Of a stretch of DNA of 64,000 nt, positions 48,601-60,600 are shown piece by piece. Within the stretch, counting starts at the first letter, position 1; every line of letters starts with the position of its first letter. A program made the translations under genes and the position numbers. Source of the stretch: Sacculina carcini (taxonomy: Eukaryota > Arthropoda > Thecostraca > Sacculinidae); NCBI GenBank assembly GCA_916048095.2, contig OU696584.1, positions 3,365,317 to 3,429,316 on the forward strand, given 5' to 3'. The notes beneath the pieces are model-generated. The model had not been told where the DNA came from and searched no databases. It saw only the letters and a list, made by a program, of their open reading frames with translations.

Positions 48601-51600
48601 CCGTGTTGTAGCAAACAAAATATCCAGCATGATGGTATTATTTATTTAGTTGTGTGATAATTAGTTTTTGAGAAATAGAGAAAAAATATAGGAAATCGGA
48701 CGCGTGGAGTTTAAATAAAATTTTGAATATAGATTGAATTTTTTTCCATTTTACATGTTTTATATTCATTTTTGGGTATGAATTATAGTTTGTTGAGTAG
48801 AACAGAAAATTTTCTACACAGTGGTATAATTTGTATAGTTGTACAATTGCTGGTTTAGGAGGAGTAGTCTGCAGCATATTGACCAAAATTTTCGCATTTT
48901 TCAGGGTTCATTTTGTCTTTTTACCGCTATAACTTTTTTTGGTTTTATTTTTAAAATTAAAAATTTAACTTACAGTGTAGACAAGAAAATTTCCAATATG
49001 ATGGTATAAATTGTTAGCGGGTAGACCAAGTGGTGGCCGAGTAGGAGCTGATAGAAAATGGAACAATGAGTGTGGGACAGACAGACAGACAGACACACAG
49101 ACAGAGGATCTCTTTTATATATATACTAGCATTAAAACCCGCCCGTTGTGCGGAGGAATTCATTGGCGAGGCAGAGAAGAAGTGTTTCGGTAGAGTGCTG
49201 AGATACAAGACCAGATTGGCAAGGATCGAGAACAGGCAAGATGATAGGCCGTAATTGAACAAGGATGGTAGATTCTAGAAGCTTGGATGACAGAGATAGA
49301 ATAGAAATTGGACAATTGATACTATTGTTTAAAAGTGATGTTTTAATTTATATATTTGCTGTTTTGCGTGTTTTGCGTAGGTTCTTTTTTCTTTAATTAA
49401 GGGGCTGGCAAACAAGCCGTGGCGGGTTTTGCCTTACTTTCATGATTTGTGTGTGTTTTTTATTCATTCATGTGTGTTTATGCCCGGTTGGAAATATATT
49501 GTCGGGAATGGATCATAGAAAGAGATATTGGCGATCCTCGCTACCCAACAATCGCTTAACTGAATGACATGGTGTACAGAATCAATGTGAAAAACCAGCA
49601 CCAATAGAAAAATCAATGTAAATTACAAATACAATATTGGTAAGCTACATGTACGGACACAAAAAAGGCTTCTGGGACACACGCAAAAAACGACTATGTA
49701 CTTAAACGCTCAGTTTTACTACGCACTCCATCCGCCACTTGCAAACGCTCGCTGCAAGCATGTATGTTCAGCACACAGAAACTCACACCAATATACACCA
49801 ATGTGCGGTTGCGGACGGTTGTGGGGTGTGTGTCTGTGTACAGGTTAACCAGGAACTTCAGAAACAGCAGCGCTTGTCAGGCGCGTGCGACGATAGCGGC
49901 GACGTGCGACAACGTGGGTCGTGCGGCGTGTCACGTCGCCACAACACAACAATGCTCAGCAAACGCAAGCAGAAAAAACTGGCGCGTGGGCTTCGTCTGG
50001 GCGTCAACCGTTTGTTGCTGGAAAAATGTACCTTGTGCGGCAACCCGCGGGTGAATATACCGACGCTCGAGTAACATTGACTATGTTCGTACTATAAGGC
50101 TATAAAATAGGTTAGGTTTAGCCTTAAAGTAGTTTTAAGCCGAATGCGGCAACTGTGCAGGCATGACGTCCTCACTCCCACTCGTCCTTCAGGTTCTCTT
50201 GTCCTTCTTCCATTGGTCTGCGTAATTCTCTTCGCCTCCGCACTGCGACTGATAATTCTGTTGCTTCTCAGGCTTGACTACTTTCCCTTTCTCACCTCTC
50301 CCTTCGCTATACTGTTTCTACCCCTACTGCTTTCCCTCCAACATCCCGTCCTTCTCACCTTTCCATTGGGCTTCTTAACATTCGTTCCTGCGGAAATAGA
50401 ACTTCCAATCTGTAATTTCATTTCTTCATTTCTTCTCTCTATTTTGTATTTAACTCAAACCTGGCTTATCGATTCTGATGATTCTTCTTTCGTTGCTAAT
50501 ATTCCTTCCTCCCATAATTTCCTACACAAATCTCGCTCACATTATAAATCTTCTGGCGGTGGAGTTGGCTGTTTATTTTCCAACTTTGTCTTTGTTTCTC
50601 CTGTAAGCGATATACTGTACCTGATTCCAGATTGCTCTTCATTTGAATTCCTTGCACTCTCCCTTGCTGTTCCATTTTTCTCTAAATTTTGTTTTTTGAT
50701 AGTCTACCGTCATAATCACCCTGGCTTATCTCCTCTTTTCCTCAACGATTTGTCTTCCCTCATCGATGCTGTCTCCTCTCGTATATCTTGCAACTTCATC
50801 GTCGTGAGGGATTTTAATTTCTGGGTTGATTCACCATCTAATAATCCTTACTGTTAATACTTCCTTTCTCTTCTTCAGGCACTTGGTCTCTCAGTTTTGA
50901 ATTATTCTCCTACTCATATCTGGGCACTCTCTTGACCTATTTCTCTCTCCCGCTCCTGCTATCTCTCGTCCTCTTCCTGATGTTTCCACATTGTCCCCTC
51001 ATCAAAATATTTCTGACATATGTCTCTTGATTTCTTCACTTCCTTTCTCCCATGCTGATTGAACCCATCATAGTTATACCGCAATTAAAAAAGTATAATC
51101 CTGCTAAGTTTACTGCACTTTTATCTTCCTTACTTTCTCTCGACCGCTTCTACTGGCTCTCTCCCTGCGATATTTTCCCACCATTGCAGCTGTTCTCTCT
51201 GGTATACATGATTTTATGTTTCCTCTGGTCACCCGGTCTAAACGTCTCACTTCTTCTCTCCGTTGGTTCTCCTCTCATCTTAATTATCTCATCTTCATTG
51301 CCCAGCGGCGTGCCGAAACTGTCTGGAGTAGAACTCGTTCTTTCCAAGATTGGGAACTACTTTGTTCTGCCCGGTCGTATGTTGCTGCATCACATATTGC
51401 CAAACAAGATTTTTATAAATCCAAAATTGCTTCCCTTTCCCGCTTTTCTAAACCTTTGGTCCTCTTTCAACTCCCTCTGCGGTCTTCGATCTCCTTCTAC
51501 CTCCTGTGATTCAACAGCCTCTCAGTTTGCGTTTTTTTCTGCAAAAGTTTATTCTGTTTCGAGGAATATAGCTCCGCACCAATCCTCTCTAACTACCGTC

Positions 51601-54600
51601 CTATCTCTCCTCAGTCTTCCCTCTAAACTCTTCGAATCTATTATTTCATTACAACTCTCTCCTTACGTCTCTAAATTCCTTGACCCGTGTCAATCTGGGT
51701 TCCGCTCAGCTCACTCTACTGAATCTCTAATTATTTCCTTGTATAATGACACCCTTTCACACTTCTCCTTCCGTCGATCTGTCCTGTTGGTATTACTTGA
51801 TCTGTCCTCAGTTTTTGATCGTGCTAGTCACTTTATTCTTATTCGTAATATCTCCTGTTTTGGTGTATCTTCTCCCGCCCTTTCTCTTCTGAAATCTTAA
51901 CTCACTGATCGTAGTTCCTCATTTGACGTCAATTCCTCCACTTCTGCTCACTTCCCCCTTCGATCTGGTGTGTCGCATGGTTTATTTCTTGGCCCACTAT
52001 TATTTAATATTTATGTCTTCTCTTTGCCCTATCATTCGAAAACATTTCATTACTTTCAAAATGTATGCCGATGGCATCCAATTCCTCATTCCTTTCACTC
52101 TTGACACTCCTTCCTTTCTCTCTGATATACTTTCTGATAATTCCTTATGGGCCGCCTCTCGGTAGCCATATTTGAATACTTCTAAGTCTGAGTTCATCGT
52201 CCTCCATACACCACATGGTGTATCTCACCCCGTATCTCACCTCCTCTTCTCCCATTTCCTATATCTACTGCTGTTCGCAACATCGGCTTTATTTTTGTCT
52301 CTTCGCTCTCCTGCTTTAACAATATCATTTCTGTCGCTCGCACTTTTCATTTTATTCTGCGTTTTTTCTACCCTATCCATCCCTATCTTGATAAAAATTC
52401 GCTATCACTCTTTTTCATACTCTCATTTTTCCCAGATTTGACTACTGCAACGCTTGAAGTTCATATTCTAACTAAACTCATTTTTCTTGCACTATACGCT
52501 ATAGCGCTTCTGGTACGTGGGGCCATCGCATGGTGGTAGCAGTGCTTGCATTCATCCCATGTCACTGTACTTGTCTGTACTTAATACTCACAATTTCCAT
52601 GTTTGCAGACGTGTTTACATTTGTTTGCTTTGCATGTCAACTTTCCTGTGGTTGCTTTCATTTGCCTTTCCCCATTTTTCATATGACGCTTTCATCTTCC
52701 ATACAGATTCACACACAGAGTTGCAGCGCACATGAGGTGATTAACAGCACCAAATGAAAATACCTATTGGTAGGCATCACTCGCTGGATGTGAATACAAA
52801 CACGCGATAAATGTTTGTTTTGGTGATGTTTCCGTGTGTGTGTTTTGCGCAGGGAGTCAGGTGTGAGCATAAGCTATGCAGGCTGCACTGTCGTGTGCAG
52901 TGTTACGACAACAATCAGGACTGTATAGGACATAGAATACTGTGCAGGACCAAACGAGAGCGCGCCAAACTGCACCAACGCTCGATGACTGCTGATGGTG
53001 GGTAATTGGGCCTATGACATGATTGCATAAGGTATATAGATGAATCGGAGATGAATCTACTGAGTGATACTGGTCGTAGTCAAGTCGTTAAGTCCCCTGC
53101 GGTAGGTGGGGTTAGAATTCTGCCGCCGTAGCTGCCGCGTGTCGTAAAAGGCGACTAAAGGCAGACATGTCTGGTCAGGTTTCTGCCTGCTACTGGTAAC
53201 ATGTAACCCGGTACAACCAGCTGCATGGTCGGAATGTCGGCGACTAATCCGGCCCCCCACTGGCCTATGCCAGTGAGGAGGGTGGCCAGACACCCAGCAG
53301 AAATATAAACAAGACCTGTCAAAGGGCGGATGAGCTGTCTAGCAGCCAACGGCCATCTGGAAACCCTCCCCCGTCGGATCGGCAAACAGGATCCTGGCCG
53401 CTGAGTGTCACGTCGCCCGGGGTATAGTGGTGGCGTGAAGCAACACTCGTCTTTGGCCTGCGCGTCGAACCGCGACGGGGCCGCTGTTTGGCTCCTCAAC
53501 AGTGGAGAGAATGGTCCGACGCCGGCACGGGTGGCCGGATAGGGCTCAAGAGGGTGAGGTGTCTGGTGCTCGAGGGGGGTCCCGCCCGGTGCAGTGTCCG
53601 CCGTTTGCAGTGGGGCTGCAGATGCTGAGTCCAGATTGACCGGTGGGGGTCCGGGCCCGGCGCTGTAGCTCCCGCGGACTCGTACCGGGCGGAGCTCGCA
53701 GCGAGCTCAGGGGTATTCGGTGCCCGTACAGCGCGCACCACCACTGGCGTGGCATCCCATGCTGGCTTTGGCCGTCCCCCCAGTAGGGCCCCGTGCAGAG
53801 GTGGGTGGTCGTACGCGCAGAGACAACGAGAATCACATGGCTTCAAAACCCACAACCACCCCAACTGCTGGTCGTCCATCGGGCGATCGGCCACGGCCGC
53901 CGAAAGGTGGTCGTACATTGAGACACGACCAGGACGACACTCGTGTTGCTCCGACTCCGATGGTGTTGGTGTTTGCCAGCACCGATGAGAAAATAAAACT
54001 GTCTTCATTGAACCCGTTCCGTCGCATGGACGGTTTCAAAAACATTGGCGACGTGCCTGTCGACACCAACAGACAACGTGATGGATCGTTGATGGTTAAA
54101 TACGGCACTGAGACGGCAGCAACCCGTGCGATAAAGGCAACTACGTTCCGTTATCGCGTAGGTACGGGCGAAAATAAGCGTTGGGTGAGCACCCCATCTC
54201 GGTGTGTGCGCACTCGACAATGAACCACGCCAGAGGTGTTCTGTTCTGTCGTGCGCTAGAGGGTGTCGATGATGAAGAGATTTGCGACGGATTGGCATCA
54301 CAGGGTGTCATCCGCGTGGAGCGCATCGTCCGACGGCGTGAGGGTAGCGAGGTGCCAACGCACTCTTTCTTCCTCACGTTTGACGGTGGTGTTCTGCCGG
54401 ACGACATCAAGATCGGTGACATCCGTCAGCGTATCCGAGTCCGCCCCTATGTGCCTAACCCGATGCGGTGCTACAGGTGCCAACGTTTCGGACATACGAG
54501 CTCCCGCTCCGTGCAGAGATCTGTGGACGTTGCTCATCCGAACGGCACACCGCTGCTGATTGCGAAGATGACTATTTTTGTATCAATTGCAGGAGCAGCG

Positions 54601-57600
54601 GTCATGCGTCCTCGTCGCGTGACTGCCCGGAATGGCTCAAAGAGAAAGAAATTCTGTCCATTCGCGCTGCCCAGCGCTGCAGTTTTGGCGAGGCGCGTGC
54701 TGTATATCGCAGCTCGCATCAATCAGGCCCGTCCTATGTCGGCGTAGTTACGAAGTCAGCTCAACCTCCACAGTCTTTCGACTCGTTTCTGGAAAAGCTG
54801 ACTGTTAGAGATTTTCTGAAGCTGGCTGGACGAATCGGTCTCAAGCTGGTCGTACCTGAGGCTGACAGCCGTCAAACAGAATCCACACCGGTTGATCGGC
54901 GGCCTGAGGAGACTGCCGTGTCGCGGTCGCCAACGGCCGCACCTCAGCGGTCCCATGCGTCCGCGACCCAGCGGCCCCAGACGGCCGCATCCCAGCGGCC
55001 GCTCCCCAGCAGCCTGAAAAGGCTGCTGAGCGGAGACCTCAGCGGGTCACCGATCCGTGCTGGCAAATCGGCAGCGATGCCGGTTAGTCAGGGCAGCAAA
55101 AAACCGGCCGCTCAGCAGGCTTCCAAGCCAGCAGAGCGGTCGTCTCCGAGCCGGAGGAAATCCGGAGACTGGACGGTGTTCAGCACAAGAGCCGCCGTTC
55201 GGTCAAGTCAGCCTCGCCGAGGAGTGACCGGTGATCATCTCCCGGTCACAAAGCGAGCGCGGTCCATGCATCTCCGCGCTCGGCGGTTGCTAGCGCACCG
55301 CATTCCGCACACGACGGAGCGACTCCCACCACTGCCATGGAGGTGGAGAGTTCCTCTAAGCGGAAGCTCTCGGCCTCTCCAAGTGGGTCCCCACCTGACG
55401 CGGAGAGGACGATCGGCCAAGCGATGCGATTAGGTACCTGTGCTACCTTGTTTTTAGTGTATATGTGCCTTTTTAACGGGAGTATATATTTGTATTTTAT
55501 TCTACTATATTTATTCTTATGTCCATTTTACAATGGAATATTAGAGGTGTCAGACCGTTGAGAACAGTCTGTATGGGAGTGATCACTTCCCTATATGGAT
55601 CTGTCTCAATGAGGTACCTAGGTTGGGAACACGACCACCGAGATGGAATTTCAAACGAGCTGATTGGGTCCGCTATGATTGCTTGACACTGGAAGCCATG
55701 GGCAACCCCACACTTCGATCCAGCGTCGAAGATTTTACTGAGGCCATTGTCACCTGTGCCAAACAGAGCATTCCGCGTACGGCATCGCGTCCCCGGCGGC
55801 GTCCTGTTCCCTGGTGGACATACGCGTGTTCTGCGGCGTTCCGAGAGCGACGTCGTTGCTGTGGTCGCTTCCGGCGCAACAGCACGGTGGCAAACATGCT
55901 TTGTTTTCGCCACTCTCGCGCACAAGCTCGATGGACCTTTCGCGAGGCGAAGCGGGCCTCGTGGGTGTCCTATGTGTCCAGCATTAATCGGCATTGTCCT
56001 ATATCCACCATATGGGACCGTATAAAGCGCATCTCTGGGAAGTACCGTCCCACTCCACTGCCTTCTCTGAAGATCAGTGGCGTAGACGTGATAGATCCGG
56101 AGCATGTTGCTGACGAAATTGGCCGATATTTAGCGGAGCGCTGTCGTGCAAACGTGACCCTGATTTTGAGGCGATCAAACAGCAGTGCGAAAGATCACCC
56201 GTTGATTTCTCCACCAGCTGTCAGCTGCCAATCAACAGCGATTTTTCTTCATCTGAGCTGAGAACAGCCTTGCGATCGCTTCGCGATGTGGCTGAAGGCC
56301 CTGATGAGGTGCACAACCTCATGCTGAAACGTCTGTCGCCCACAGTGCTGTCCACCTTGCTGCAGGTTTTCAATGATCTGTGGAATGGTGGGCAGTTTCC
56401 GACCTCCTGGCGACGGGCAATCGTGATACCCATCATGAAACAGGGCAAATCGGGCGATCACCCGTCTGACTATCGCCCGATATCGCTTACCTCCAGTCTC
56501 TGCAAACTGTTTGAGAAAATGGTTTGCAGACGGCTGGTATGGTTTCTGGAACGCGGTCGGCTGTTCAATGATGTTCAGTGCGGATTTCGCCAGGGTCGCT
56601 CAACGTTAGACCACTTGGTCACCATTGACTCTCGCGTACGTGAAAGTTTTACGCGAGGTCACCACGTCGGGGCGATATTCTTTGACATCGAAAAGGCATA
56701 TGACACCACATGGCGACATGGTATTCTTCGCAAACTGCATCGCTGTGGTGTCAGAGGCAACATGGGGAGGCTCGTACACAATTTCTTTTTGCACCGCACA
56801 TTCTGTGTGCGTGTGGGGAACTCCCTGTGTCGTTCGTTCGATCAGGCAGAAGGCGTTCCACAGGGTAGTGTGCTCAGCGTGGCCCTTTTAGCCATAATGA
56901 TCAACGACATTGACAATCATTTGCCTCCCTCGATTGGACGGTCTCTATTTGTGGATGACTTCGCCATATGGTGTTCTTCCCGCAGCACTGTTGCTGTCCA
57001 GCGTCAACTGCAGCTGGCGGTGAATAAAATAGAGACTTGGGGAACGCGTAACGGCTTCCGCTTCTCGACGTCCAAAACGGTCGGTGTACACTTCTGCCGC
57101 CGTCGAGGTGCCTGCCCTGACATGGAAGTGGAATTGTACGGCAGTGCTGTCTCATTCCGACGCACGGTTCGGTTTTAGGGGTCACGTTGGACTCGCGCTT
57201 GACCTACACCGACCATTTTTCACAGCTGAGTACCACATGTCTAAAGGCACTGAATGTGCTGAAGACTGTTTCTCGCATGTGGTATGGAGCAGATCGACAG
57301 TCCCTTCTCCTTCTGTACCGCTCGTTAGTCAGGTCGCGTCTACGCAAGCATCGTATATGATCTGGCTTCGGAGTCAGCAAAAAGCCGGTTGAATGTCGTA
57401 CACCACGCAGAGATACGCATTGCCACCGGCGCTTCGCACGTCGCCAATCGTCAGTCTCCTTGTGGAGGCTGATGAGACTCCGCTGGCGCTCCGTCGTCAA
57501 GAGCTGGGCATGCGCTATTCTTGCAAGCTGGCAAGCACCCATGAAAACCCCGCGTATGACGTGGTATTTTCCCAGCATGTGCCTGAGCAGCACTTTCCAG

Positions 57601-60600
57601 GACCTCAGTGTTCTGTGCTGTTTTGCAGCAAAATGAGGACACTGCTGGAGTCATGCGGGATGGGTGCTAACGACGTCCTCAGACAAGAATACAGGGCGGA
57701 GTCACCCTGGGAATTGGTCACACCCGAGGTTGACGTCTCGCTAGCAGCTCTGCCGAAACACCGTACAGTGCCCAGTGTGCTTTGCTCAAACACACTGGAG
57801 CGAATTCTTTCTTATGGGTGGTATACTGCCGTGTACACTGATGGATCTAAGTCGGCCAGTGGTGTGGGTTTTGCGTTTGTAAGTGGAGGTACGTGCCGCT
57901 CGAGCACGCTGCCACCGAGCGCCTCCATTTACACGGCTGAACTTCACGCTATCCTGCTGGCCCTGGTTTTTATTCGCTCATCTTCTTTTTCATTGTTTTT
58001 AGTTTCATCTGACTCTCTTAGTGCTTTAACTTCATTATCGTCTTTCTCCTGACATCCTCTTGTACAGATGATTTTTATCTCTCTTGACATCATCCATCAC
58101 TAGGGCAAGCGTGTAAAGTTCTGCTGGATTCCGGGCCATAATGGTATTTTGGGCAACGAGCGAGCTGACAGAGCCGCAAAAAGAGCTGCTGAACGAGACT
58201 TTTATTCATTTTTTTTAACTTTCCCATTCCGTATTCGGGCTTTTATCCTATTATACATCGTTTTATCCGTTCTCGCTGGCAGCTCTCCTGGGACGAATGT
58301 GGTACTAACAAACTAAAAGCAGTGAAGCCCGAAATCGGACATTTGATGTGCTCTTATCGCCGGAAGAGGTCCGAGGAGTTGGCGCTCTGTCGTCTGCGTG
58401 TGGGTCACACGTACGACACGCATCGCCATCTTCTACTCGGACAACCTGAACCCACGTGCAGCGCATGTAATGCCCGTCTCTCCGTGCAACACATCCTGAT
58501 GGAATGTCCATCATTCTCAGAGGCGCGTCAACGTTGTCTTGGATCCGTTCGGACTATTGACGAGGTTTTGGGACATGAGCAATCGGCGGTCATTGAGGGC
58601 CGAATTTTTTAATTTTTACGGCTTTTGCCTTTTAAAACTATTTATAGATTTTTTATTCTTCTGACTTTCATATTCATATCATTCACCCTCACTCTTATTT
58701 ATTTCATCGCTCTATTACGTTCATTAACATAGTTTTAGTTTAATTTAGTTAACAACAGGCTGGGGGGTGCCATATGGTCCTAGAGGCCGGTGCACCCCAA
58801 AAACTCAATAAACAAACAAACAAAGCCTGAAATAGGACGTGCAGTGATCGCCGGAAGAGATTTGAGGAGGTGGCGTTGTGCCGACTTCGCGTCGGTCAGA
58901 CATACAGCGCCCATCACCACCTACTGCTTGGACGACCACAGCCTGTGTGCGGTGCATGTAACGCACCTCTCCGTGCGACACGTCTTGATGGAATGTCCTA
59001 ATCACGAATTGAGCCGTCGCCGATTGTTTGGTCGAAATTATTATATGGACGAGATTTTTGGACAGAACGCCGATGTCATTTTTGATTGTCGGCTGTTTGC
59101 TCTCATTGAATTATTGCGGTTTAGCGTTATTTTTGCACCAAATCAATCATGAGGTATGACTTCGATTTTTACGATCAATGTCAATCAATTTATTTACCAT
59201 TCATGTACATTGACTCAATCATACATGAGATTTGTGTATTTTTTCATTTAATTTCGTGTCTCATCGTTTTTCATTGACTGGGAGCGCCATATGGCCTCAC
59301 AGGCCGGTGCGCCCCTTAAACCAATTAACATCATCATCATCAGCAAGTTAATCACATGGACGAACTTCGCCGATCATGTCAGGACGCAACTATCGCTATA
59401 TCGATGTACACCACATTGTTCAACTGGCATATATTCATCACAGATGCTGCACGGCAGTGTGAGATTCTGCTCTCAATCTGCCAGTGGCGGTAGACAAACC
59501 AAAGCGGTGGAATCCTAGACAGCGGGTGGATGTACAAACGCGACGAAACACTGCTGCCTACAAGGTCAAGTTAGCCACACGTACGCCGACGTTTCGAACA
59601 GGTGATACGGTGTACATCCGTCGGTCTGGATTAGTACCCAAAGGTCAGTCCCAATTTCGTGGGCCATTTATCGTGATCAGTCAGAGATGGCCGGCAGCTT
59701 ACCAGCTCTCGGACGGGTCGGTGTGAAATGCAGCACACCTGGCCGCATTCGCGTTCCGTGTCGAAAATCAGCTCCTGGTGACGACGTCGGTGTGCCAGAT
59801 ATTCGGCAAGTAGAACCTGTGCCTGATGGTGTCGTGGCTGCGCCTACCGCAGACGAACAGCAGGACACGGGCGATGAACAGCTGGTGACGATCGGCGTGA
59901 TGATCAGCAATCGTCGGACAAGACGTGGAAGTGAGCGTGGGCGTTCCATGTGCCGATCATGCCGACATAGAAGCTCCACGGCAGGAGGCTGAGTCTAATC
60001 TGGTGGATCTACCGTTGTCGTATATATTTTGTGCAACGTCGTTTTGTTTATGAGCAGGGGTATGTAGTGTTGTCACATTGTTACGTGTGGTGGCGCCAAA
60101 ACAGACACTTTGGTGGGCGGAGCTTGTTTGGATGGTTGTGCAAGCGTACTAGTGAATTGGAATGAGTTCAAAACCAAATGTGTTTGGTTGAGTCAGCGTT
60201 GTGTGTTCAATCATTGTGTTTGTTCTGTATGGTGTTAATATATGCTGTAAGGTTATTATTCGGCCACATACGGCACAGTATGTTATATTTTTGCATATAC
60301 AGCCCCGTATGATTAATTAATACATCGGCGTTCGAATGTTCGAATGCAGGTGGTTCGATTCCTGTTCCGGGAGTATTTCATGAACTCTCCAGTATTTTCC
60401 ATTTTCAGTGTTCTAATACGGTAAAGCGTTTACCGTTCATGCGGTTTTACTTTATGTTTTGTTGTTGGCTGCAGTTTGTAACGGCGGTGAGCTGGTGTTT
60501 GGCGCTGTTTTAGAGACGAAATCGCCTGTTACCGATGAAGCCAGCGAGGTCAGCTCGATGGGTGACCAAAGCGGCGCACAAGTCGATATTTCCAGTGCTT

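Larger units (their letters stand above)
53070..58824 (+). mobile_element. I/Nimb-like LINE, near full length, copy A
   Basis: In intron 10. A 5' UTR-like GC-rich part (53,070-53,700) includes GTGTCGTAAAAGGCGACTAA, common near the starts of such LINEs. ORF1 lies at about 53,720-55,430, ORF2 at about 55,515-58,612, then a 3' UTR and an AATAAACAAACAAACAAA tail. Much GC-richer than its surroundings. Several frameshifts in both ORFs, and most of the endonuclease is missing. Related copies: 58,825-59,336 (3' end only) and 61,200-62,629. Confidence 0.85.

Noticed and set aside
52517-52757. Frames of 72-75 codons before exon 10
   Set aside because: Intron sequence without similarity to anything; hydrophobic composition from T-rich DNA.
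60350-60385. tRNA gene suggested by GGTTCGATTCC
   Set aside because: A good B box word, but no A box at the right distance and no cloverleaf.
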